DNA of 64,000 bases, taken from positions 62,001-126,000 of the forward strand of contig NZ_AKKC02000005.1 in the NCBI RefSeq assembly GCF_000282095.2. The letters run 5' to 3'. Position numbers and translations under genes: made by a program. The notes under the pieces were generated by a model. The model did not search any database, had not been told where the DNA came from, and was given only the letters and a program-made list of their open reading frames with translations. Positions 32,154-41,015 of the stretch are shown here, in pieces; within the stretch, counting starts at the first letter, position 1; each line of letters starts with the position of its first letter. This stretch comes from Rhizobium sp. CF080 (GTDB taxonomy: Bacteria; Pseudomonadota; Alphaproteobacteria; Rhizobiales; Rhizobiaceae).

Positions 32154-33824
32154 TCAAGCGGGTGAAAGGACAGCCTTGGCTTCCGTTTCCAGAATTGCTT
32201 TCGATATCGTCTCGCCAATGTCTCGAGCGCTGGTGATGCCCTGTACAAATGGAAGTTTGTGCAGCAGAAAAGCAATCGAGCCGCAATAGAGGTTGTGGGA
32301 TAGATCGTCTTCGAAGACCGGCCTGAACTGGTCGTCGAGATCGACACCCCCTGTACGGACGATCGCTTCGTCATCGCCGTCGAGAGAAAGTGTAGCGGTG
32401 GTCGCCGCCTTTCGAACCACGCCCTGCTCCAGCAGGGTCGGGAATGGGATGTCTCTAGCGGATAGGCCATGCTGCCCGGTCGCATCAATAAATGCATCGA
32501 ACCGAAGATCGTTACCGTCGAAGCGAACGATCGCACCGCGCTCGACGCTCGTATTGTCGATATCGCTGTCATTGCCGAGGGCCACAATCTCGAGTTTCCC
32601 AGCCCGATGTAACGCTAGAAGCCGTTGGATCGATTCATGCGGGACAGTCGCGTAGTCATCGACGAAGACGGTCTTAAAGTGTTTGTGAAACAGCTTGAGA
32701 TCATCGGCGTCGAGGTGTGGGATTGCCCGAGCAACCACCTCATGCATTCGCAGGATCGCGTAGCGCCATTCAACAGTGTATCCGCGCTCCTTGTTGGCTT
32801 TCGCCTCGGCGAGATTGCGCGCCGCCCAGGAAAACGGATCGGTGGTCTCGCGCTTGTGGAAATACGCAAGTGCCAAGGTTTCAACGGTGAGGAGCGAAAG
32901 ACCGATGCTGGCCGCGTAGTCCGGATCGCACGATACCAGTTCGGCCTTGAATAGCTCGAAGACCGCATCGAGAAGGCCATGTTTATGATTGCGGATCAAC
33001 TCATCTACCGCGTCCTCCGTGCAGATCTGCAAAGGCCGGTAGGGGATCTCGCAGTAGAAATCCGCCTCAGGCAGGACGCCTTTCCGCGACATCATCGTCG
33101 CATGAAAACCCTCCGTACCAGGAAGCGGCCGGTATTGGAGATCGCCCTGTTCATCGAGCAGAAACATCCCGTGGGCGGTCGAAACCGTGATCAGCGCGTC
33201 GATGCCGCTGAGCGACGTTCCCAGGATGCCAACCCTGCAGGCAGAAATTGTCTTGAGAATGGGGGCTGGCCACGGAGACAGGAAATAGCCTGGCCTTATC
33301 TCGGTAGTTTCCGGCCAATCATGGCCGGTTGCCATGACCACATGATCGAATCCGAACTCGACGGGCTCAATGTCTGCCGCGGCGACACTCAACCGGATGT
33401 CGGACTTTCGCAACTCGATATCGCGAACGCGATGCGCTGCCTTCACCTTGATCGAGTGGCCCTTAGCCTTGCCCATGGCGAGTAGCTGCGAAAACTGTGC
33501 GTGCAGGAATTCGCCCAGCACGACCCGAGGATAGAATTCCCGCTCGCCGATCGCGGTCCGCTCAATCCCAAGCCTTTGAAGCTCGTCATCCGACTGGCGC
33601 ATGAGCCATTCCACCAGGGTCTCGCAGATCCGAGGCAATTCGATGCTGGCAATGTTGGACAGCATCGCCCTGTCATTCAGATCCGGATGATAAGGCGTTC
33701 CCTTGCCAGGCTCTGCTTCACTCTCGAAGATCGTGATGGAAACCGGCCTTGGACTCTCGATCAATCCCTTCAACGTATAGATTCCTGTCGGGCCGGACCC
33801 GATGATCGCAATCTCCGATGTCAT
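32154..33824 (-). CDS. FAD/NAD(P)-binding oxidoreductase-like protein (NAD_binding_9 type)
   Basis: This 556-residue protein opens with a dinucleotide fold: MTSEIAIIGSGPTGIYTLKG (G-x-G-x2-G), followed by ITIFESEAEPGKGTPYHPDL. A second nucleotide motif is at VGILGTSLSGIDAL. The family (FAD_NAD_binding, HI-type) contains proteins of mostly unknown reaction, some of them amino-acid hydroxylase-like. The start at 33824 gives the Rossmann fold at residue 5; longer frames upstream are not needed. It diverges from the alpha-amylase gene, with which it shares a 199-base gap. The function is not predictable. Confidence 0.8.
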   Translation of the reverse strand: MTSEIAIIGSGPTGIYTLKGLIESPRPVSITIFESEAEPGKGTPYHPDLNDRAMLSNIASIELPRICETLVEWLMRQSDDELQRLGIERTAIGEREFYPRVVLGEFLHAQFSQLLAMGKAKGHSIKVKAAHRVRDIELRKSDIRLSVAAADIEPVEFGFDHVVMATGHDWPETTEIRPGYFLSPWPAPILKTISACRVGILGTSLSGIDALITVSTAHGMFLLDEQGDLQYRPLPGTEGFHATMMSRKGVLPEADFYCEIPYRPLQICTEDAVDELIRNHKHGLLDAVFELFKAELVSCDPDYAASIGLSLLTVETLALAYFHKRETTDPFSWAARNLAEAKANKERGYTVEWRYAILRMHEVVARAIPHLDADDLKLFHKHFKTVFVDDYATVPHESIQRLLALHRAGKLEIVALGNDSDIDNTSVERGAIVRFDGNDLRFDAFIDATGQHGLSARDIPFPTLLEQGVVRKAATTATLSLDGDDEAIVRTGGVDLDDQFRPVFEDDLSHNLYCGSIAFLLHKLPFVQGITSARDIGETISKAILETEAKAVLSPA

Positions 33825-34023
33825 GATATGGTCGTTGTCCCCTTGCAAGCGCGCCTGACTGGCGACTCTCAGAACAGGTTGAGCCGACCTAGGTTCCGTC
33901 GCGGGGCTTTCAAGACCTAACTTAAGCAGAGACCTGGAAAGAGAAATCTGCAACCTGGTGGCAGACCCCCGAAACCAATCCTGCTCACGCCCGTTGAATG
34001 GCGCCACATCAACGAGGTTCGCC

Positions 34024-35511
34024 ATGACGCAACGCACGCTCCTCCAATTCTTTCACTGGTACACGCCCAATGGCGGAAGGCTCTGGAAGGAAGTTGCGGA
34101 GAAAGCGGAAGCGCTTGCATCCATGGGCATCACCGACGTCTGGCTGCCGCCCGCTTATAAGGGTGCTGCTGGCTCGTCTTCGGTCGGCTACGATACCTAC
34201 GATCTCTTCGACCTTGGCGAATTCAATCAGAAGGGAAGTGTCGCCACCAAATATGGTGACAGAACATCTTTTGAGAACGCCTGCAACGCCTTGCAGATCA
34301 ACGGCGTGCGGGCCATCCACGACGTAGTCTTCAATCACAAGATGGGTGCCGATGAAAAGGAACGCGTCAAGGTCCGCAGGGTCAATGCCGACGATCGGAC
34401 CCAGATCGAGGACGATACATTTGAGGCGCTCGCCCATACACGCTTCACCTTTCCCGGCCGGCAGGACAAGCATTCAAAATTCGTCTGGGACAAGCAGTGC
34501 TTTAGCGGGGTGGATGTCGTCGAACAGCCCGACGAAACCGGTGTCTTCAAACTCGTCAACGAGTATGGCGAGGGGCAATGGAACGAACAGGTCGACGACG
34601 AACTCGGCAACTTCGACTACCTGATGGGCGCAGATGTCGAGTTTCGCAACAATGCCGTTTACGAGGAACTCAAATACTGGGGCCGGTGGCTGAACGAACA
34701 GGTCGCAGTCGGAGGTTTCCGCCTGGACGCCGCCAAGCACATTCCCGCCTGGTTTTTCCGCGATTGGGTCGGTCATATGCGAGACAGCATCAGCCCGGAT
34801 CTCTTTGTCGTTGCCGAATACTGGCACCCCGACATGGCTGCCCTCGGTTCCTATCTCGATCTCGTCGACAAGCAGTTGATGCTGTTCGATGTAGCCTTGC
34901 ACCACAGCTTCCATGATGCCTCGAAGCAGGGGGCGAATTTTGACATAAGCCGGATTTTTGACGGATCGCTGGTCGCGTCGATGCCGGACCATGCAGTCAC
35001 CCTGGTCGACAATCACGACACGCAACCGCTGCAGTCACTCGAGGCGACGGTCGATCCCTGGTTCAAGCCGCTGGCCTATGCGCTGATCCTTCTGCGGGAA
35101 CAGGGCGTGCCATGTGTGTTCTATCCCGACCTGTTCGGCGGTTCCTATCGCGACACCGGCGATGACGGCAATGAGCATGACATCGATATGCCGGTGATCG
35201 AGTGCCTTTCGAAACTGGTCGAAGCGCGCAACCAGTTCGCGCACGGTCCGCAGACCGACTACCTCGATCATCCCTCCTGCATCGCATTCGTGCGGCATGG
35301 AACGGTCGACCTCCCCGGCTGCGTTACCGTCATGTCAAATGGTAATGCGGGCGAAAAATCGGTCGATCTCGGCGCGGAAGCCGCGGGCGTCAGCTTCCGG
35401 GATTACCTCGGTCATCGCGACGACGAGGTCGTCGTCGGCGATGACGGCAAGGCGAGCTTTCCGGTTCATGGGGGCGGTATCAGCGTCTGGGTCCGCGCCG
35501 ATGCTATGTGA
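34024..35511 (+). CDS. Cytoplasmic alpha-amylase, GH13 subfamily 5 type
   Basis: This 495-residue glycoside hydrolase has no signal peptide. The GH13 motifs are complete: region I DVVFNHK, region II GFRLDAAKH with the nucleophile Asp, region III VVAEYW with the acid/base Glu, and region IV LVDNHDTQ with the transition-state Asp. It hydrolyses internal alpha-1,4 bonds of glucans inside the cell. GAGG lies upstream of ATG 34024. The glucanotransferase follows 32 bases later, so both form an operon for remodelling intracellular glucan or maltodextrin. Confidence 0.93.
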   Translation: MTQRTLLQFFHWYTPNGGRLWKEVAEKAEALASMGITDVWLPPAYKGAAGSSSVGYDTYDLFDLGEFNQKGSVATKYGDRTSFENACNALQINGVRAIHDVVFNHKMGADEKERVKVRRVNADDRTQIEDDTFEALAHTRFTFPGRQDKHSKFVWDKQCFSGVDVVEQPDETGVFKLVNEYGEGQWNEQVDDELGNFDYLMGADVEFRNNAVYEELKYWGRWLNEQVAVGGFRLDAAKHIPAWFFRDWVGHMRDSISPDLFVVAEYWHPDMAALGSYLDLVDKQLMLFDVALHHSFHDASKQGANFDISRIFDGSLVASMPDHAVTLVDNHDTQPLQSLEATVDPWFKPLAYALILLREQGVPCVFYPDLFGGSYRDTGDDGNEHDIDMPVIECLSKLVEARNQFAHGPQTDYLDHPSCIAFVRHGTVDLPGCVTVMSNGNAGEKSVDLGAEAAGVSFRDYLGHRDDEVVVGDDGKASFPVHGGGISVWVRADAM

Positions 35512-35543
35512 GAGTGTCGAGCGCCCTGGCATAGGAGCAATGC

Positions 35544-37793
35544 ATGTCTAACGCGCATTTGGCCGGCTTGACCGGAAGCGTGCTGGATCAACTGGCACGC
35601 GAGCACGGTATCGACCTCAAGCGTCCGACGCCCGACGGCCAGACGGTCGAAATCTCCGATGACACCAAGCGAAAGCTTCTGCATGCGCTGAAAGTTGACG
35701 TGTCTGAGGATCGATCTATCGATCCCGTCGGCCGGAGGGCCGGACCGCATGGCTTCGAAACTGCGACCACCTGCTTCGTCCCCGATTTCTTGGTCGAGGA
35801 ACGGGTCTGGGGACTGAGCCTTCAGCTTTATGAACTGCGCTCGCAGCGAAACTGGGGGATCGGCGATTTCGAGGACCTGCGGGTTATGATAGGCTTGGCC
35901 GCCTCGCTCGGCTGCGACTTCATCGGATTGAATCCGCTGCACGCTCCGTTTGTTGCCGACGCCCGTCGATGCAGCCCTTATGAACCGTCTAGCCGGCTAT
36001 TCCTCAATCCGCTTTATATCGCGGTCGACAAGCTGCCTGGATTCCAGCCGGATATCGAGCAACAAACAGCGATTGAGGCGCTGCGCGCTACCGATCTTGT
36101 CGACTACGAGGCAGTGGCATCAACGAAGCTTTCAACATTGCGATCGATATGGGCCCAGTGGAAAGGCACCGATGCGGCCAATTACGGGCATGCGGACTTC
36201 GAAACCTTCGTCCGAGACGGCAGAGAGGCGCTTCGTCGTCATGCCCTGTTTGAGACCCTGTCGGAGCATATGGTGCAGAACAGCTGTTCGGCCGGTTGGC
36301 GCTCTTGGCCAAAGGAATATCAGGATCCGGACGATCCAGCGGTCGCTTCATTCGGCGTCGCGCATGACGATGACATCCGCTTTCATCTCTGGCTGCAATG
36401 GATCACACATCGCCAGCTTTCGGACGCTGCAGCACATGCCCGCGCTTCAGGCCTGCGGATCGGACTCTACCTCGATCTCGCCGTTGGCGAGGCTCTCGAT
36501 GGTTCCGCGACGTGGAGTGAACGCGAGAATTATTTGGCAGACGCGACAATCGGCAGTCCACCGGATCCGTTCGCCCCGGACGGACAGGACTGGCATCTTG
36601 CCGGTTTCCAGCCTTCGCGGATCGCAGGCGGTCAGAAATCACCATTCGAGCGAATGGTGACAGTGGCTATGCAATATGCCGGCGCCATCCGAATCGACCA
36701 CGCCGCGGCTCTACGCCGGCTGTTCGTTGTGCCTGTCGACGGCACGCCATCCGACGGCGCTTATGTCACCTATCCGCAAAAAGACCTTATCCAGATCCTG
36801 GCGGAGACATCGGCACAACATCGCTGCCTCGTCATCGGCGAGGATCTGGGATTGCTCCCCGATGGACTTCAGCACGATCTGACGGCCGCGAACGTCCTGT
36901 CCTATCGCATCCTCTCTTACGAGCGCGATGACGCGGGCTTCAAACCTGCCGCCGGCTATCCAGCTCTCGCGCTTGCCTGCATATCGACGCATGACCACCA
37001 GACACTGGCAGGCTGGTGGCGCGGTGCGGATATTGCCCTGCGGGCCGAACACGGCATTGTTTCGTCGGACCTGACGCGGCAGCATGAGGCCGCGCGCAAA
37101 GTGGAACGGCAGCAACTGATCCAGGCGGTCAGCATTCCGGACGCAGCCGGCGTGACCAAAAACCCTTCGACATCTGCTCTGGACGACCTGACGGTCCGGG
37201 CGCATCGTTTTGTCGCCGAGACGCCAAGCATGTTGGTCGCCGTTCGTCTGGCAGACCTGACCAACGAGACACGACCGACCAACGTGCCCGGCACCAGCAG
37301 CAGCTATCCCAACTGGCAGCCGAAACTTTCGGTGGCGATCGAGAGACTGTCCGAGCTTCCTCTTTTCAAGGCCGTATCGAACGCGATGAACGAGGGCCGT
37401 CAGATAAACCCGTCTGGCCTTGGACCGAACCAGGACAACCGAAGCAAACAAAACTCCTCGGAAACATTCGACGCCTCCCAGCGACGTGGAGGGGTAAAAG
37501 AGACGACCGACAAGACGGATGCCCAGAAGCTCGACGCGATTGTCGAGAAATACGCCGACAAAATACCGCGACCTTTGGGTCGTTTCATCAGGTGGATGAG
37601 GAAGCCGGAGTTGCGATGGCTTCGCCTGATCGTGGGCATCCTGTTCGTCATTTTCGGGTTCGTCGGGTTTTTGCCGATCCTTGGCTTTTGGATGGTGCCG
37701 CTCGGGTTGATCATCCTTGCACAGGACAGCAAATGGCTGCAGCGCCCGACACTGAAGGCCATCACTTGGCTGGAAGGGAAGTTCGCGAAATAA
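35544..37793 (+). CDS. 4-alpha-glucanotransferase fused to a C-terminal membrane domain
   Basis: Residues 1 to about 600 form a GH77 amylomaltase. It has GLSLQLYELRSQRNWGIGDF, the nucleophile Asp in AIRIDHAAALRR, the acid/base Glu in LVIGEDLG, and the third Asp in CISTHDHQTLAGWW. The enzyme moves maltodextrin units between glucans. It is longer than usual MalQ. After a polar linker (about 614-665) comes a basic amphipathic stretch and two close hydrophobic helices (LRLIVGILFVIFGFVGFLPI then GFWMVPLGLIILAQD, about residues 692-728), a PGPGW-like hairpin. AGGAGC precedes ATG 35544. The fusion would place the enzyme at the inner membrane. Confidence 0.9.
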   Translation: MSNAHLAGLTGSVLDQLAREHGIDLKRPTPDGQTVEISDDTKRKLLHALKVDVSEDRSIDPVGRRAGPHGFETATTCFVPDFLVEERVWGLSLQLYELRSQRNWGIGDFEDLRVMIGLAASLGCDFIGLNPLHAPFVADARRCSPYEPSSRLFLNPLYIAVDKLPGFQPDIEQQTAIEALRATDLVDYEAVASTKLSTLRSIWAQWKGTDAANYGHADFETFVRDGREALRRHALFETLSEHMVQNSCSAGWRSWPKEYQDPDDPAVASFGVAHDDDIRFHLWLQWITHRQLSDAAAHARASGLRIGLYLDLAVGEALDGSATWSERENYLADATIGSPPDPFAPDGQDWHLAGFQPSRIAGGQKSPFERMVTVAMQYAGAIRIDHAAALRRLFVVPVDGTPSDGAYVTYPQKDLIQILAETSAQHRCLVIGEDLGLLPDGLQHDLTAANVLSYRILSYERDDAGFKPAAGYPALALACISTHDHQTLAGWWRGADIALRAEHGIVSSDLTRQHEAARKVERQQLIQAVSIPDAAGVTKNPSTSALDDLTVRAHRFVAETPSMLVAVRLADLTNETRPTNVPGTSSSYPNWQPKLSVAIERLSELPLFKAVSNAMNEGRQINPSGLGPNQDNRSKQNSSETFDASQRRGGVKETTDKTDAQKLDAIVEKYADKIPRPLGRFIRWMRKPELRWLRLIVGILFVIFGFVGFLPILGFWMVPLGLIILAQDSKWLQRPTLKAITWLEGKFAK

Positions 37794-38363
37794 AGACCGC
37801 GTGCCGTGGGATCGACCGTTTTTTGAGCTTCTCCCTCGCAGCTCGGATAGCGACATATTGCTCGATGGTCGCGAACCCTAGATTGCGTTAGCGGATCTAG
37901 AGAGCATGTCGCTTGCTGCCGCGGAGCAGAGGTATCGCTTGAGTCGGTTCAGCATCGCCATCTTTGTGATCGTGGCGCTCGCCGTCCTTGCTTCTGCTTG
38001 CAGTATCGAGCTACTCCCGTTTTCTGAAGCGTATCGAGCAACTCAAATCCACGTCCGAAGATTGCGGCTGCGGACATTGAGTTCACCGATATGGCGCCAG
38101 GCTTTGCCACGAACGGGAGGCTGCAAGCTGTCTCGAATCTCAATAAATGCCATTATTGATAGAAATTGACCGTTAAGAAACTAAAAGTTGACCCGCTGCG
38201 ATAATGGGCGTAGTGATGTCTCTGTCGATATTTGCTTGCTGAGCTTTGGTTACCGCGCGAATGGCACCGCGCTCTGAGCGAACCTTCCTTTCAATAATCG
38301 TAATCACCATCCACAGCGCTTACGCGCCGCGGTCGTCTCATATTGCTATGAAAAGGGTTCATC
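37794..38363. other. Gene-free stretch including the csp leader
   Basis: About 570 bases contain no gene that can be supported. A plus-strand frame from about 37906 (MSLAAAEQRYRLSRFSIAIF, then a hydrophobic core) looks superficially like a signal peptide, but its remainder is Arg/Leu-rich without a pattern and it has no ribosome binding site. The last about 190 bases are AT-richer and likely form the promoter and long leader typical of cold-shock genes. No specific cold box was assigned. Confidence 0.35.
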
Positions 38364-38573
38364 ATGACCACTGGCACAGTTAAATGGTTCAATTCCACGA
38401 AGGGCTTCGGCTTCATTCAGCCTGACAACGGCGGCACCGACGCCTTCGTCCACATCTCTGCCGTCGAACGCGCCGGTATGCGCGAAATCGTCGAAGGCCA
38501 GAAGATCGGCTTTGATCTCGAGCGCGACATGAAGTCGGGCAAGATGTCTGCCTGCAATCTGCAGGCCGTATAA
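38364..38573 (+). CDS. Cold-shock protein, CspA family
   Basis: This 69-residue OB-fold protein has the RNA-binding motifs RNP1 (KGFGFIQP) and RNP2 (DAFVHIS), starting MTTGTVKWFNSTKGFGF. It binds single-stranded RNA/DNA and loosens RNA structure. AGGG precedes ATG 38364. A strong terminator at 38643-38669 ends a monocistronic transcript. Several such genes are normal in rhizobia, and not all are cold-induced. Confidence 0.95.
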   Translation: MTTGTVKWFNSTKGFGFIQPDNGGTDAFVHISAVERAGMREIVEGQKIGFDLERDMKSGKMSACNLQAV

Positions 38574-38642
38574 TCGGTATCTGCTTTCCTTTGACCACGG
38601 ATGTACTGGCACTGTCGAAAGCAAACTACCAATGCCAATCGA

Positions 38643-38669
38643 GGCCAGGCATCATGCCTGGCCTTTTTT
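38643..38669 (+). terminator. Rho-independent terminator of the csp gene
   Basis: GGCCAGGCAT (38643-38652) pairs perfectly with ATGCCTGGCC (38654-38663), leaving a very short loop, and is followed by TTTTTTA. This is a ten-base-pair stem terminating plus-strand transcription from the cold-shock gene. Confidence 0.85.
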
Positions 38670-38735
38670 ATTGGCCGATCAAACGGATCGAGCCATGTCG
38701 TTTGCTGGCTATAGCTGGCAAGCATCGGAGATTCC

Positions 38736-39011
38736 ATGAAAGAGCAAGCCAACGAACTACAGGCGATCAACACGGCCTGGCAGATCGCGATTCAGGAAAT
38801 CCTGAGGATGGTCGTCCGCGATCTGTATAAGTCGGGGGACGAGGCTTCGTTTCACGCGCATATCAAGCGCGTCGAAGAGGCTGCAGTCGACAGCATCTAC
38901 ACGGGGTTGATGCTGCGAGGTACCGACGAGTGGACCGAAGTGCTGGTGAAGGAAAAGGCAAGCAATTTCGTCACCACGCTTCTGACATCCTTCACCTACG
39001 ACCGGGTCTAG
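38736..39011 (+). CDS. Hypothetical helical protein (91 aa)
   Basis: The start ATG 38736 has GGAG upstream. The protein (MKEQANELQAINTAWQIAIQ and onward) is predicted largely helical and soluble, with amphipathic heptads and an end LLTSFTYDRV. No cysteine, signal peptide or known motif is visible. It follows the cold-shock terminator, so it has its own promoter. It ends 53 bases before the left end of the IS6-family element. The function is unknown. Confidence 0.6.
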   Translation: MKEQANELQAINTAWQIAIQEILRMVVRDLYKSGDEASFHAHIKRVEEAAVDSIYTGLMLRGTDEWTEVLVKEKASNFVTTLLTSFTYDRV

Positions 39012-39064
39012 CGTATCGCCAGCTCTTCACGCCCGCACGCTACATTCCCGTAAGGTCTACGCGT

Positions 39065-39871
39065 GGCATCGTAAACTTAACGGCAACGAGGACAGATCAT
39101 GACGCCGGCCGAGTTTGTCGGTCATGCCCGGGCGATGTTCGCCCACAGGTTCATCGCCGCTGAACGCAATTCGCGATGATGGCCGGAGGAGATGTCGTGT
39201 CGGGGGATGTGGAACAGGTTGGCAATCGGGTCATGGATGGAGACGAAGCGTTGTAGATGTCGCTGTGACTTGAAGCGTTTCATAATCCGTTCTCGTCGCC
39301 GGATCGGCTGATGGGAGTTCTCCGTCCGATTGTTCAAGCCCTTGTGTGAGCGATGTTCGACACCCGGCATGATCTCTCGCTTTGCAGCGTCGTAGGACCG
39401 GAGCTTGTCGGTGATCATCACTCGCGGCACGCACCCCTGGCTCTTCAACAGCTTGCGCATCAGGCGCTTGGCAGCCTTTGCATTGCGACGACTTTGAACC
39501 AGCACCTCCAGAACAAACCCATCCTGATCAACGGCGCGCCAGAGCCAGTGTTTCTTGCCACGGATCGAAACGACGGCCTCATCGAGATGCCACTTGTCGC
39601 CGAGCCGACCGGATGAGCGGCGGCGGATCTCGTTGGCGAAGGCACGCCCGAATTTCTCCGCCCAAAGCCGGACCGTTTGATGCGAGACGATGATGCCGCG
39701 CGCAGCCAGCAAGTCCTCGACCATTCGCAGGCTGAGAGGGAACCGGAAATAGAGCCACACGGCGTGGGCAATGATTTCAGCGGGAAAGCGATGGCGGCGA
39801 TATAGAGATCAGAGTCTATCATACCCTGTCATCGCACATCGAGTTCCACGATCCGTTAAGTTGACGATGCC
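39065..39871 (-). mobile_element. IS6-family insertion element, 807 bp
   Basis: Both ends carry a 19-base terminal inverted repeat with one mismatch: GGCATCGTAAACTTAACGG at 39065-39083 and, reverse-complemented, GGCATCGTCAACTTAACGG at 39853-39871. The enclosed transposase is of the IS6 type, and the total length is usual for this family. The flanking eight bases differ (CTACGCGT left, GATTACAT right), so there is no target-site duplication. IS6 elements move by replicative cointegration and readily delete adjacent DNA. The missing duplication plus a truncated gene on one side suggests such a deletion. Confidence 0.85.
39122..39822 (-). pseudogene. IS6-family DDE transposase with N-terminal frameshift
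   Basis: The main frame runs from about 39760 to a stop at 39122 and contains the DDE residues: KWHLDEAVVSI (first Asp), VMITDKLRSYDAAK (second Asp) and NRTENSHQPIRRRER (Glu). The usual N-terminus (R-H-R-F-P-A-E-I-I and onward) can be read only if two extra bases near 39800 are skipped. As written, MIDSDLYIAAIAF enters a different frame and stops matching. The enzyme may therefore lack its first about 20 residues or be inactive. A downstream start at MWLYFRF could still give a near-complete protein. Confidence 0.75.
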
Positions 39872-40741
39872 GATTACATGCTTCTCCGCCTTTGGAAGTT
39901 TTGCTGCGAACATATCCAGTACCGCCGGCGGCATATAAAGGTCTGCATCCCCTGTGAGCAGCATGATCGGCTTGTCGATCCGGCTGATGCCTTCCCAGGT
40001 AATCACGTTCTTTTCATTCAGCCGGGACCGCTTTCCGGGGATAGCGTTTGCAACCTGCGCTTCCCAGGCTTTGGTCCCTTCAGGATTTCCTACCCGGTAT
40101 GAGCCGGACAGTTCGCGAAATGCCGGTGGCAGATCGGCAAAACCTTTCGGAAGCAACGTCTGGCTGACGGCCTCATAGCCTGGGTCGCTTACGCCGCCGG
40201 TGGTGCATGCGATGACCATTGACTTCAATCTATCCGGATACGAGAGAGCAAAATCAATCAGGCGGATACCGCCGGCTGCGACGCCGACGCCGTGAAAAAT
40301 CTTGATGCCCAAGCTGTCCATCAGTTGCAGAAGATCGTCGGCGTCGCTCGACGTAGAATCGGACGGACCTGCGTCAGAGCCCGCATAGCTGCGGCGCGAA
40401 TAACCAATGAAACGATAGCCCGCAGCGGCAAACACAGGTTGCTGGTACCCCCACACTTTACCCGACGTCGTTGCAGGGTGGAGGAAGACCACGGCATCAC
40501 CGTCGCCACCGCTGTCGGTATACCACAGCCCAACCTCGGAGAGCTTGGCAACGCCTTCGCGGGATGGCACGGCTGCGGGCATGGGGACGATATTGATTGC
40601 ATGAGCGCCTTTTGCGGCCGGGCATGTTTCTGCAGCAGATGCCGTGCTCAGCGATGGCGCGGACATTAAACCTCCGGCCACCGCACCCGCAGTCGTCAGA
40701 AATCGACGGCGATTCAAGCTGTGCTTTTTCTCGAATGTCAT
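39809..40741 (-). pseudogene. Tat-exported alpha/beta-hydrolase, C-terminus replaced by IS end
   Basis: From ATG 40741 (RBS GGGAGGAGGACC) the protein has a twin-arginine signal (NRRRFLTTAG) and an alpha/beta-hydrolase core with VVFLHPATTSGKVWGY and FIGYSRRSYAG. The nucleophile elbow, normally G-x-S-x-G, reads HGVGVAAGG, so the Ser is Ala. The gene runs into the IS6 element at 39871: the last 20 residues (GIVNLTDRGTRC and onward) are encoded by the element's end, and the catalytic-His region is lost. It is very unlikely to be an active hydrolase in this form. Confidence 0.75.
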
Positions 40742-41015
40742 GATGGTCCTCCTCCCAAAGGCAATCTGGCGGCGACCAAAAACTCCAGCCTCACCGGCTT
40801 TCCGCATCACCGCGCTGTCATAGTCATGAGCGCATAGTGGGAAGTCAAAGCACTAATACTCACCGCACGCTTGCGATTGACGCACGTCGCGCAGTTGAGG
40901 ATGCCTTTGCTCGATAGATGTCGGGTCCGCCTCATCGCCGATTTGGCGCTACCTGCTGAAAAGTTGGCTTGCCAGTTGCGAAGAGGTGGCAGCGATCATG
41001 CCACGGCTTTGGATG

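Noticed and set aside
37906..38169. 87-codon plus-strand frame with a signal-peptide-like start
   Set aside because: After the hydrophobic part the protein is Arg/Leu-rich without structure, and there is no ribosome binding site.
39057..39879. Target-site duplication around the IS6 element
   Set aside because: The eight bases on each side (CTACGCGT and GATTACAT) do not match, even allowing shifts of one or two bases.
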